Source of the DNA: Pseudoduganella aquatica
GTDB lineage: Bacteria; Pseudomonadota; Gammaproteobacteria; Burkholderiales; Burkholderiaceae_D
Reading direction: 5' to 3'
Length of the DNA: 64,000 nt
Assembly (NCBI RefSeq): GCF_009857595.1
Contig: NZ_WWCU01000012.1
Span: 95,115-159,114, forward strand
Shown piece after piece: positions 43,074-52,984 of this stretch; the first letter of the stretch is position 1, and the number at the start of each line of letters is the position of its first letter. Both the position numbers and the translations under genes were made by a program. The notes below the pieces were generated by a model, which was not told the DNA's origin, searched no databases, and was given only the letters and a program-made list of their open reading frames with translations.

Positions 43074-43409
43074 ATGAAGAAAATTATTGCTGTTATCGCT
43101 GCTTTCGGTTTCGCCGCGTCCGCCTTTGCCGCGCCCGCGTCCGCCCCGGCATCGGCGTCTGCGTCCGCATCGGCGGCAGCTTCGGCGCCGAAGAATTCGC
43201 AGCAGTCCAAAATGGGGACCTGCAATGCCGACGCGGCTGGCAAAAAGGGCGACGAACGCAAGGCTTTCATGAAGGAGTGCTTGAGCGCCAAGCCTGCCGC
43301 CCCCGTCACCCAGCAAGACAAAATGAAAACCTGCAACGCCGACGCCACCGGCAAGAAAGGCGATGAACGCAAAGCCTTCATGAAGGAATGCCTGAGCGCG
43401 AAGAAGTAA
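43074..43409 (+). CDS. PsiF-family periplasmic protein with two PsiF repeats
   Basis: A 111-residue exported protein with a signal peptide ending at AFA-APA and an Ala/Ser/Pro-rich linker at about 20-40. Two near-identical PsiF repeats of about 30 residues follow, each with K-M-x-T-C-N-A-D-A-x-G-K-K-G-D-E-R-K and FMKECLSAK. The family was named for phosphate-starvation-inducible PsiF of E. coli; molecular role unknown. AGGA lies eight bases before the ATG. It precedes the GltS-like gene by six bases. Confidence 0.88.
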   Translation: MKKIIAVIAAFGFAASAFAAPASAPASASASASAAASAPKNSQQSKMGTCNADAAGKKGDERKAFMKECLSAKPAAPVTQQDKMKTCNADATGKKGDERKAFMKECLSAKK

Positions 43410-43415
43410 GCGCCT

Positions 43416-44753
43416 ATGACGCCAGCATACTCCCCCTGGTTTTTGCTGCTGCTCGCCATCCCCATCCTGTTGCTGGGGGAATGGCTACTGAAGCGGATAC
43501 CGCTGCTGGCGCGCATTAATATTCCTGTCCCCGTCGCAGGCGGGCTGCTGTTCAGCGCGGCCTGCCTGTGCATCAATTTATCCGGTCTGGCCACGGTCAG
43601 TTTCGGCACCAAGGTCAGCGCCGGATGGTGGACCTGGCTGGTGACACCCGATATCGAATGGCTGGCGCGTCCGGCCAAGAATCTCAATTTGCCGCTGCTG
43701 ATCGCCTTCTTCACTTGCGTGGGACTGGGCGCGCCGCTGCGCATGCTGCTGGGCGGCGGACGCATGCTGGTCGTGCTGCTGCTGGCGACCACGGTGCTGG
43801 CGGCGGTGCAGAATGCGGCCGGCGCGGCGGTGGCCGTTGCCCTGGGCGCGCCTGCCCTGCTGGGCGTGGCTTGCGGCTCGCTCACGCTGGTAGGCGGGCA
43901 CGGCACGGCGCTGGGATTCGCGTCGCGCTTCGAGCAGGCCGGGCTGGCGTCGGCCGCCGCCATCGGCGCTTCCGCCGCCACCTTCGGGCTGGTTGCCGGG
44001 GCGCTGCTGTCCGGGCCACTGGGAGCGTGGCTGCTGCGCAAGGTCTCGCCGATTCCAGCGCGGGAAACGGCAGCGATCGCCCAGGACGGCACGGCCGGCA
44101 CTGCGGCGGCTGGCGCTACCGGCGCGGCTGGCCGGCCCGCTGCGGCGCCTGCGGTAGCGAATTTTGTAGCGGACGTGCGCGCGCTGGCGGCGCTGGGGCG
44201 CGGAGCGGTGCTGCACCTGCTGCTGGTGGCGGCCTGCGTGAAAGCCGGCGCCTGGGTGAGCTTCGGCCTGGACCGCGCCGGCGCCGCCCTGCCCGCCTAT
44301 ATGGGCGCGCTGCTGGTGGGCTTTGCGGTGCGCGCCATCCATGACGCGCTGGGCGGCGGCTGGCTGCGCGGCGAGAGCATCGCGCGCATCGCGGCGGTGC
44401 TGCTGCCGCTGTTCCTGGCCGTCACGCTGGCCTCGCTGAACCTGGCCGACCTGGCCACGGTGGCCGGCCCCATGCTCGCCATCCTGGCCGTCAATATCGC
44501 GCTTACGCTGCTGTTCTGCGCCGCCGTGGTGTGGCCGCTGCTGGGCCGCAATCACGAGGCGGGCGTGGCCACGGCAGGCCTGGCGGGCTACGGCATCGGC
44601 TCCACCGCCACCGCAGTGGCCGCCATGGACGCCATTACGCGCCAGCGCGGCCCCGCGCCGCGCGCCACCACCATCGTGCCACCCACCGGAGGCTTCCTGA
44701 TCGACCTGACCAATGCGCCGGTGATCAGCGCCTTCCTGCGCATGCTGAGCTGA
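43416..44753 (+). CDS. gltS: Sodium/glutamate symporter, GltS family
   Basis: A 445-residue inner membrane carrier with about ten hydrophobic segments arranged as an inverted repeat. The pore-loop signatures are present: LLGVACGSLTLVGGHGTALGFA in the first half and, in the second, LAGYGIGSTATAVAAMDAIT. An Ala/Gly-rich cytoplasmic stretch separates the halves at about 220-245 and is longer than usual. Expected to take up glutamate with Na+. It follows psiF closely, probably by readthrough. Confidence 0.83.
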   Translation: MTPAYSPWFLLLLAIPILLLGEWLLKRIPLLARINIPVPVAGGLLFSAACLCINLSGLATVSFGTKVSAGWWTWLVTPDIEWLARPAKNLNLPLLIAFFTCVGLGAPLRMLLGGGRMLVVLLLATTVLAAVQNAAGAAVAVALGAPALLGVACGSLTLVGGHGTALGFASRFEQAGLASAAAIGASAATFGLVAGALLSGPLGAWLLRKVSPIPARETAAIAQDGTAGTAAAGATGAAGRPAAAPAVANFVADVRALAALGRGAVLHLLLVAACVKAGAWVSFGLDRAGAALPAYMGALLVGFAVRAIHDALGGGWLRGESIARIAAVLLPLFLAVTLASLNLADLATVAGPMLAILAVNIALTLLFCAAVVWPLLGRNHEAGVATAGLAGYGIGSTATAVAAMDAITRQRGPAPRATTIVPPTGGFLIDLTNAPVISAFLRMLS

Positions 44754-44769
44754 CACCGCGCCCCGCAGC

Positions 44770-46002
44770 TTACTTCAGCAGCCCTTCGTACCAGCTCTTC
44801 TTGCTCTTCTCCACGATCACCGCCTGGTAAGCGCCGATGTCCAGCGCCCCCACCGCCGGGCGCTGCATGCCGCTGGCCGGGTGCTTGTACTGCATGATGG
44901 GCCGCAGCGCCACGCCGGACGGCAGCATGGGCGGCTCCGCGCCCGCGTTGATGATTTTCGCGTTCTCGGTCGGCACCAGCACGTAGTTGGCGCGGTCGAC
45001 GAAGTCCACCTCCATTGCCGCATAGTTGTGCTTGTCCACCGCGCCGGCTTGGTTGGTGATGATGCCCTTGCCTGCGAAGATATTGTTCTGGATGTGCGCG
45101 CGCGCCTTCACGCGTTCGTGCACCCGCACAAACACGCCGTTGCGCTTGTCGTCGTTGAGGAAGGTGTTGTTCATCACGTACAGCATGTCGTTCGCGCCGC
45201 TGGCCTCATTGCCGTAGGCGAGCAGGGTGTTGTTGTCGTTGTCGGCCGGCTGCTCGATGATGTTGCCCATCACATAGGCCGCGCCCGCGTTGGGCAGGTC
45301 GATCTCGAAGCTGGGCCGGCCGGCGGCGGTGCTGCCTTTTTCTCCCGGCGCCAGGCTGGAAAAGCGGTTGTAGATAATGGTGTTGATGCGCGCGCGCGAC
45401 TTCAGGTTGTGGCCGATGTTGGCGTCGTGCGAGAAGTTGAAGCGGAAGGTCAGGCTGGCCACGTCGCCCACATAGACGTTGTGGGTCTGGCCGCTGCCGT
45501 CGCCGTTGTGGCCGAACTCGCTGTTTTCAATCACGATGCGGCTGGTGGGCGAGGCCCCGGTCAGCACGCCGTTTTCGTTGTCGTGCAGGAAGCTGTTCTT
45601 CAGCGTGAAGTTGCTGCCTTCGATGCGTAGCGCGGCGCCGTTCTTGTCGGCCACCCTGGTGTTGAAGATCTCCACGTTCTCCACCGTCACATCGTTGCCG
45701 GCGATAATCCAGGCACCCTTGCCTTCCGCCCCGCGCCCCTGCGCGTCGATGCGGACCCGGCCGCGCATGCCTCGGATGGTGAGGAAGTTGGGCGCAATGC
45801 GGCACAGCTCGCCCGGATACGCGCCGGCTTCAATCTCCACCGTGTCGCCGCTGCGGGCGGCCGCAAAGGCCAGGCAGGGCCGCGCATACGCCATGCCGGG
45901 GCCTACCGTCAGGGTGGCGGCCTGGGCGGACGGTGCGCAGCAGAGCGCCGAGGCGAGCGCCAGGGCAGACGACGCCAGGGCGCGAACGCGAGGTCGATTC
46001 AT
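44770..46002 (-). CDS. Exported right-handed parallel beta-helix protein
   Basis: A 410-residue protein with a signal peptide (ALASALCCAPSAQA-ATL). The start of the mature chain (LTVGPGMAYARPCLAFAAARSGDTVEIEAG) is typical of pectate-lyase-like or NosD/CASH domains. The body shows rungs of the beta-helix with stacked Asn: FLTIRGM, VTVENVEIFNT, FTLKNSFLHDNENG, IVIENSEFGHNGDG. AAGGAG lies seven bases before the ATG, so the long upstream frame extension is rejected. Catalytic identity (polysaccharide lyase or binding protein) cannot be told. Confidence 0.83.
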   Translation of the reverse strand: MNRPRVRALASSALALASALCCAPSAQAATLTVGPGMAYARPCLAFAAARSGDTVEIEAGAYPGELCRIAPNFLTIRGMRGRVRIDAQGRGAEGKGAWIIAGNDVTVENVEIFNTRVADKNGAALRIEGSNFTLKNSFLHDNENGVLTGASPTSRIVIENSEFGHNGDGSGQTHNVYVGDVASLTFRFNFSHDANIGHNLKSRARINTIIYNRFSSLAPGEKGSTAAGRPSFEIDLPNAGAAYVMGNIIEQPADNDNNTLLAYGNEASGANDMLYVMNNTFLNDDKRNGVFVRVHERVKARAHIQNNIFAGKGIITNQAGAVDKHNYAAMEVDFVDRANYVLVPTENAKIINAGAEPPMLPSGVALRPIMQYKHPASGMQRPAVGALDIGAYQAVIVEKSKKSWYEGLLK

Positions 46003-46086
46003 GCCGAAACTCCTTAGTGGTGTGATAGGCAATTGTAACCTTGCAGCTTGCACCCCGGCTGGGCTTGACTTAAAATCCACAATTCT

Positions 46087-46107
46087 GAAGCAGCATTGTG
46101 CTGCTTC
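46087..46107. promoter_or_regulatory. Perfect hairpin in the leader of the CNNM/CBS gene
   Basis: GAAGCAGCA-TTG-TGCTGCTTC has nine-base arms and a three-base loop. It is 64 bases before the TTG start at 46172, followed by CCCGCTCTGG and no T run. It could be an operator or a 5' leader hairpin. Confidence 0.45.
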
Positions 46108-46171
46108 CCGCTCTGGGCCGGTCACGCCTGACCAGTTACACCCCATCATGCCTGTTTCTTCACGGTGACCC

Positions 46172-47446
46172 TTGGATACCGTTCCCATATGGGCGCAATT
46201 TCTTGCGCTTGCTTTCCTGATACTATGCTCGGCGTTCTTCGCCATGGCCGAAACCGCCCTGATGGCGGCCAACCGCTACCGTTTGCGCCACCAGGCCAAG
46301 CGCGGCAGCCGGCGCGCCGTGGCCACCCTGTGGCTGCTGGACCGCACTGACAAGCTGCTGTCGCTGGTGCTGATCGCCAATACGCTGATCAACGCCACCG
46401 CCATCGCCCTGGTCACGGCCATCGTCATCCACACCTTCGGCTACGACGAATGGCTGATCGTCGCTTCCACCGCCTGCATGACCTTCTTGCTGGTGGTGTT
46501 CGCCGAAATCTCGCCCAAGATGATAGGCGCGACCTACCCCGAGCAGATCGCCCTGCCCACGGCCACCATCCTGAGGCCCATGATGGCGGCGGCCAAGCCG
46601 GTGATCTGGTTCACCAACCTGTTCGTGGGCGTGGTGCTCAAGCTGTTCCGCGTCAAGATGGGCACGCCGCTGCGCGACACCCGCTTGTCGCCCGAGGAGC
46701 TGCGCTCGCTGGTGCTCGAAGGCGGCAACTTCATTCCGCAAAAACACAAAAGCATCCTGCTCAACCTGTTCGACCTGGAAGCCATTTCGGTGGAGGACGT
46801 GATGACGCCGCGCGCCCAGATCGAGGCGCTGAACCTGGCCGCGCCGGTGGAGGAGATCAAGCAGCAGCTGACCACCTGCTACCACAACAAGCTGCCGGTC
46901 TACGAAGGCGAGATCAACCAGATCATCGGCATCCTGCATGTGCGCAAGGCGATGGCGCTGCTGACGCAGGACGAGGAGCTGAGCGCCGAGCACTTCCGCG
47001 CTCTGCTGTCGGAGCCCTACTTCATTCCGCAGGACACCGGCGTGTTCGCCCAGCTGCAGTACTTCCAGGAGAACAAGGAGCGCCTGGGCATCATCGTCGA
47101 CGAGTACGGCGAAGTGCAGGGCCTGGTGACGCTGGACGATATCATCGAGGAAATGATCGGTGAATTTACGACATCAACTCCGGGCGCCGCGCGCGCCGAC
47201 AGCTTCAGCTGGACCGCGTCCGGCGACTGCCTGCTCGACGGCACCACGGCCTTGCGTGACATCAATAAGCGTCTGGGATTAAACTTCCCGCTGGATGGGC
47301 CGAAAACATTGAATGGCGTGCTGCTCGAATATTTGCAGGAAATTCCGGAGGCGGCCATCAGCGTGCGGCTCGGCGGCTGCGTGGTGGAAGTGGTGCAAGT
47401 GCAGAACCAGGCCATCAAAGTCGTGAAATTGATACGGGCGGGCTAG
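46172..47446 (+). CDS. CNNM/HlyC-CorC family membrane protein with CBS pair
   Basis: A 424-residue protein of the YfjD/CorB type. The N-terminal CNNM domain (residues 1-190) has FLILCSAFFAMAETALMAAN and four hydrophobic segments. Two CBS domains follow at about 205-335 (VEDVMTPRAQIEAL, NKLPVYEGEINQIIGILHVR). The CorC_HlyC domain closes the protein (IIVDEYGEVQGLVTLDDIIEE). Family members export Mg2+ or regulate its transport. The start must be TTG at 46172: an in-frame stop lies two codons upstream and the next ATG would remove the first membrane helix. Confidence 0.9.
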   Translation: MDTVPIWAQFLALAFLILCSAFFAMAETALMAANRYRLRHQAKRGSRRAVATLWLLDRTDKLLSLVLIANTLINATAIALVTAIVIHTFGYDEWLIVASTACMTFLLVVFAEISPKMIGATYPEQIALPTATILRPMMAAAKPVIWFTNLFVGVVLKLFRVKMGTPLRDTRLSPEELRSLVLEGGNFIPQKHKSILLNLFDLEAISVEDVMTPRAQIEALNLAAPVEEIKQQLTTCYHNKLPVYEGEINQIIGILHVRKAMALLTQDEELSAEHFRALLSEPYFIPQDTGVFAQLQYFQENKERLGIIVDEYGEVQGLVTLDDIIEEMIGEFTTSTPGAARADSFSWTASGDCLLDGTTALRDINKRLGLNFPLDGPKTLNGVLLEYLQEIPEAAISVRLGGCVVEVVQVQNQAIKVVKLIRAG

Positions 47447-47494
47447 GAAGGTGGGCCGCTAGCCGCGCACGGTACGCATGCCGCTTTACAAAAG

Positions 47495-47512
47495 TGATGC
47501 CCACGGGCATCA
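47495..47512. promoter_or_regulatory. 18-bp palindrome upstream of pilB
   Basis: TGATGCCC-AC-GGGCATCA is a perfect inverted repeat centred about 68 bases before the pilB start, in the 125-base gap after the CNNM/CBS gene. It may be an operator; no T run follows. Confidence 0.45.
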
Positions 47513-47571
47513 TCCGGTGGATGGCCCCAGAGCCAGCCTCCTTATGTAGTCTTTCCTGACAGCGCGCTTCT

Positions 47572-49302
<1,731 letters not shown>

Positions 49303-49312
49303 GAAGTAAATC

Positions 49313-50536
49313 ATGGCCACAACCAGCACCCCGGGCAGCCCGGTCAAGGAATCGGTCTTCGCCTGGGAAGGCAAGGACAAAACCGGCAAGACCGTGCGCG
49401 GCGAGCTGCGTGCCGGCGGCGAGGCCGTGGTCAACGTGACCTTGCGGCGCCAGGGCATCATGGTGACCAAGGTCAAGAAGAAGGTCTACCGCAGCGGCAA
49501 GAAGGTCACCGAGAAAGACATTTCCCTGTTCACGCGGCAGCTGGCCACCATGATGAAGGCCGGCGTGCCGCTGCTGCAGTCCTTCGACATCGTCGGCAAA
49601 GGCCACGCCAACCCGTCGGTGGCCAAGCTGGTGATGGACCTGCGCGCCGACATCGAGACCGGCACCAGCCTGAACCAGGCCTTCCGCAAGTTCCCGCTGT
49701 ATTTCGACCCGCTGTTCTGCAACCTGGTGGGCGCCGGCGAACAGGCCGGCATCCTGGAAGACCTGCTGACGCGGCTGGCGATCTACAAGGAAAAGACGCT
49801 GGCCATGAAGGGCAAGATCAAGTCCGCCCTGACCTACCCGGTGTCCATCCTGGGCGTGGCCTTCATCGTCACGGCCGTCATCATGATCTGGGTGGTGCCG
49901 GCGTTCAAGCAGGTGTTCGCCAGCTTCGGCGCCGACCTGCCCGCGCCCACGCTGGCGGTGATGGCCATCTCCGAATTCTTCGTGTCCTACTGGTATCTGA
50001 TCTTCGGTGGCCTGTTCGGCTCGCTGTATTTCTTCTTCCAGGCCTGGAAGCGCTCGCCGCAGGTGCAGCGCTTTATGGACGTGACCCTGCTCAAGCTGCC
50101 CATCTTCGGCGAGGTGATACGCAAGGCCACCATCGCGCGCTGGACGCGCACGCTGGCCACCATGTTCGCCGCCGGCGTGCCGCTGGTGGAGTCGCTCGAC
50201 TCGGTGGGCGGCGCGTCGGGCAACATCGTCTACCTTGAAGCGACGCGCCGCATCCAGAAGGAAGTGAGCACCGGCACCAGCCTGACGGTGGCCATGCAGA
50301 ACGCCGACGTGTTCCCGAATATGGTGACGCAGATGGTCTCCATCGGCGAGGAATCCGGCTCGCTGGACGCCATGCTGGGCAAGGTGGCCGACTTCTTCGA
50401 GGACGAAGTGGACGAGGCCGTGGCCTCGCTGTCGAGCCTGATGGAGCCGCTCATCATGGTCATCCTGGGCGTGCTGATCGGCGGCCTGGTGATTGCCATG
50501 TACCTGCCCATCTTCAAGCTTGGGTCGGTGGTGTAA
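49313..50536 (+). CDS. pilC: Type IV pilus inner membrane platform protein
   Basis: A 407-residue GspF-family protein that couples the PilB motor to the pilus. Two duplicated cytoplasmic T2SSF domains (about 70-195 and 275-397) alternate with three membrane helices (VSILGVAFIVTAVIMIWVVP, LIFGGLFGSLYFF and PLIMVILGVLIGGLVIAMYLPIF). Each domain carries the FTRQLATMMKAGVPLLQS and WTRTLATMFAAGVPLVESLD type motif. GGAAGTAAATC precedes the ATG. Confidence 0.96.
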   Translation: MATTSTPGSPVKESVFAWEGKDKTGKTVRGELRAGGEAVVNVTLRRQGIMVTKVKKKVYRSGKKVTEKDISLFTRQLATMMKAGVPLLQSFDIVGKGHANPSVAKLVMDLRADIETGTSLNQAFRKFPLYFDPLFCNLVGAGEQAGILEDLLTRLAIYKEKTLAMKGKIKSALTYPVSILGVAFIVTAVIMIWVVPAFKQVFASFGADLPAPTLAVMAISEFFVSYWYLIFGGLFGSLYFFFQAWKRSPQVQRFMDVTLLKLPIFGEVIRKATIARWTRTLATMFAAGVPLVESLDSVGGASGNIVYLEATRRIQKEVSTGTSLTVAMQNADVFPNMVTQMVSIGEESGSLDAMLGKVADFFEDEVDEAVASLSSLMEPLIMVILGVLIGGLVIAMYLPIFKLGSVV

Positions 50537-50547
50537 GGGGCGCAGCC

Positions 50548-51327
50548 CTACTGCGCGGCCCAGCCGCCGTCCATATTGAGGGCCGCGCCGCGGATCTGGT
50601 CGGCCGCCGCGCTGCACAGGAACACGGCCAGCGCGCCGATCTGCTCGGGCGTGGCGAATTCCTGCGAGGGCTGCTTTTCGCCCAGCAGCTTGGCGCGCGC
50701 TTCGTCCGCGCTCAGGGCGGCGCGCGCGGCCAGGTCGTCGATCTGCTTCTGCACCAGCGGCGTCAGCACCCAGCCCGGGCAGATGGCGTTGCAAGTCACC
50801 CCAGTGCGCGCATTCTCCAGCGCCACCGCCTTGGTCAGCCCCACCACGCCATGCTTGGCCGCCACATAGGCCGACTTGTTCACCGACGCCACCAGCCCGT
50901 GCACCGAGGCCACGTTGATGATGCGTCCCCAGCCGCGCTGCTGCATCTGCGGCAGCGCCGCGCGGATGGCGTGGAAGTTGGACGACAGGTTGATGGCCAT
51001 GATGCGGTCCCACTGCTCCAGCGGAAACTCGTGCACCGGCGCCGTGTGCTGGATGCCGGCGTTGTTGACCAGGATGTCGACCGCGCCAAAGGCCGCCGTG
51101 GCTTCGGCCACCATGGCCGCGATCTGCTCCGGCTGGGCCATGTCGGCCGCGCTGTGCCGCACCTGCACGCCCAGCGCGCGCAGTTCGGCGGCGATGGTTT
51201 CAATCTCTGCCGCGTCGCCGAAGCCGTTCAGCATGACGTTGGCGCCCTGCGAGGCCAGCGCGCGGGCAATGCCCAGGCCGATGCCGCTGGTGGAGCCGGT
51301 GACGATGGCGGATTTGTTCTTCAACAT
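50548..51327 (-). CDS. bdhA: 3-Hydroxybutyrate dehydrogenase
   Basis: NAD-dependent short-chain dehydrogenase of 259 residues oxidising 3-hydroxybutyrate to acetoacetate. It has GSTSGIGLGIARAL for cofactor, NNAGIQHTAPVHEFP, the Ser in INVASVHGLVAS, catalytic YVAAKHG and the CPGWVLTPLVQKQI stretch with the Gln typical of this enzyme rather than a generic reductase. Second gene of the gntP-bdhA operon and convergent with pilC. Likely used with the permease to consume hydroxybutyrate from polyhydroxybutyrate turnover. Confidence 0.94.
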   Translation of the reverse strand: MLKNKSAIVTGSTSGIGLGIARALASQGANVMLNGFGDAAEIETIAAELRALGVQVRHSAADMAQPEQIAAMVAEATAAFGAVDILVNNAGIQHTAPVHEFPLEQWDRIMAINLSSNFHAIRAALPQMQQRGWGRIINVASVHGLVASVNKSAYVAAKHGVVGLTKAVALENARTGVTCNAICPGWVLTPLVQKQIDDLAARAALSADEARAKLLGEKQPSQEFATPEQIGALAVFLCSAAADQIRGAALNMDGGWAAQ

Positions 51328-51337
51328 GGCAAGCTCC

Positions 51338-52729
51338 TTAGTAAATGCCGAACGCGTAGTAGGTGCCGATGACCACGAACACGGCCATGGTCTTGATGCA
51401 GGTGACGGCGAAGATGTCGCCGTAGGACACCTTGTGCGTCAGCCCGCTGACGGCCAGCAGGGTAATCACCGCGCCGTTGTGCGGCAGCGTGTCCATGCCG
51501 CCGCTGGCCATGGCGGCCACCCGGTGCAGCACTTCCATCGGAATATGCGCGGCGGTGGCGGCCTGGATGAAGGTGTCCGACATGGCGGCCAGCGCAATGC
51601 TCATGCCGCCCGACGCCGAGCCCGTGATGCCGGCCAGCGAGGTGACTGCGATCGCTTCGTTGACCAGGGGATTGGGCACGGCGCGCAGCGCGTCCGCCAC
51701 CACCAGGAAGCCCGGCAGGCCGGCGATGACGGCGCCAAAGCCGTACTCGGAGGCGGTGTTCATGGACGCCAGCAGCGCGCCCGAGATGGCCAGCTTGCTG
51801 CCCTCGGCGAAGCGGCGGCGCACGGTGCCGAAAGCCAGCAGCAGTACGCTGGCGATACCCACCAGCAGCGCCGCTTCCACGGCCCAGATGGCCGCCACTT
51901 TCGACACTTCGGTCACGACGGGCTTGGCCGCGCCAGCCAGCTGCAGGCTGTGGCTCTTGCCGTAGTAGAGCGGAATCATCACGGTGAAGACCTTGTTCAG
52001 CACGCCCACCAGCACCAGCGGCAGCAGCGCCAGCACCGGATGCGGCAGGGTCTGCTGCGTGAACTCCTCCGGCTCGTTGCTGTGGCCCGTGCCGTAGCCC
52101 TCGCCCTTGGCCAGCGCCTGGCGGCGGCGCCATTCCAGGTAGGCCAGGCCCACAGTCAGGATGAACACGGAACCGATCACGCCCAGCCAGGGCGCGGCCC
52201 AGGTGTCGGTCTGGAAAAAGGAGGTCGGGATGATGTTCTGGATCTGCGGCGTGCCGGGCAGCGCGTCCATGGTGAAGGTGAAGGCGCCCAGCGCGATGGT
52301 GCCGGGGATCAGGCGCTTGGGGATGTTACTTTGCCTGAACATCTCGGCCGCGAAGGGATAGACGGCGAACACCACCACGAACAGCGACACGCCGCCGTAG
52401 GTCAGCACCGCGCACACCAGCACGATGGCCAGCATGGCGCGCTCGCGCCCCACCAGCCGGATGATCAGCGCCACGATGGACTTGGAAAAGCCGGACAGTT
52501 CGATCACCTTGCCGAACACCGCGCCCAGCAGGAAGACCGGGAAATACAGTTTGACGAAGCCCACCATCTTGTCCATGAAGACGCTGGTGAACATGGGCGG
52601 CACCAGGCCGGGATCGGTCAGCAGCACGGCCAGCATGGCCGCCACCGGGGCAAACAGGATGACGCTGAAGCCGCGGTAGGCGACCACCATCAGGAAGACC
52701 AGCGCCAGCAGCACAATCAGAAAACTCAT
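51338..52729 (-). CDS. GntP-family permease, probable 3-hydroxybutyrate transporter
   Basis: Inner membrane H+ symporter of 463 residues and about twelve hydrophobic segments. The GntP/CitMHS-type motifs FTFTMDALPGTPQIQNIIP and GGMSIALAAM-GGMDTLPHNGAVI are clear. GntP members take up gluconate and other hydroxy acids; co-transcription with bdhA 10 bases downstream points to 3-hydroxybutyrate (inference). The ATG at 52729 has GGAG seven bases upstream; a GTG two codons earlier is less likely. A sigma-54-type promoter lies about 37 bases before the start. Confidence 0.9.
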   Translation of the reverse strand: MSFLIVLLALVFLMVVAYRGFSVILFAPVAAMLAVLLTDPGLVPPMFTSVFMDKMVGFVKLYFPVFLLGAVFGKVIELSGFSKSIVALIIRLVGRERAMLAIVLVCAVLTYGGVSLFVVVFAVYPFAAEMFRQSNIPKRLIPGTIALGAFTFTMDALPGTPQIQNIIPTSFFQTDTWAAPWLGVIGSVFILTVGLAYLEWRRRQALAKGEGYGTGHSNEPEEFTQQTLPHPVLALLPLVLVGVLNKVFTVMIPLYYGKSHSLQLAGAAKPVVTEVSKVAAIWAVEAALLVGIASVLLLAFGTVRRRFAEGSKLAISGALLASMNTASEYGFGAVIAGLPGFLVVADALRAVPNPLVNEAIAVTSLAGITGSASGGMSIALAAMSDTFIQAATAAHIPMEVLHRVAAMASGGMDTLPHNGAVITLLAVSGLTHKVSYGDIFAVTCIKTMAVFVVIGTYYAFGIY

Positions 52730-52765
52730 ACACACTCCAAGGCATAACGTAGAACGTTGTCTAAA

Positions 52766-52780
52766 GCACTATCCATGCCT
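52766..52780 (-). promoter_or_regulatory. Sigma-54 promoter for gntP-bdhA
   Basis: On the minus strand AGGCATGGATAGTGCT fits the -24/-12 consensus TGGCAC-N5-TTGC: GG at 52779-52778 and GC at 52767-52766 are separated by exactly ten bases. Expected transcription start near 52754, about 25 bases before the gntP ATG. The divergent gene encodes a sigma-54 activator. Confidence 0.68.
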
Positions 52781-52856
52781 GGAGCACAAAACCCTGTAAA
52801 TTCAAGCAGTTAGATATAAGCGCTGGTGATGCCGGGGTGAGGCTGAAATGCATATT

Positions 52857-52915
52857 GTCTGGATAGGCGGACAAACTACGCAAAACTACGCAGAAAAACG
52901 TCCGGAAATCCAGAC
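52857..52915. promoter_or_regulatory. Paired upstream activator sites between gntP and its sigma-54 activator
   Basis: Two 16-base sites of the form GTCYG-N6-CRGAC: GTCTGGATAGGCGGAC (52857-52872) and GTCCGGAAATCCAGAC (52900-52915). They are inverted relative to one another, centres about 43 bases apart (close to four helical turns) and 80-140 bases from the -24 element. Between them lie two adjacent copies of AAACTACGCA (52873-52892). Confidence 0.65.
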
Positions 52916-52984
52916 ATTGTGTATGGAACACTGGACAGTTCACGCGACCGGGGCCAGAATCAGCCTTTTTGCCTGGCCGCCGCA

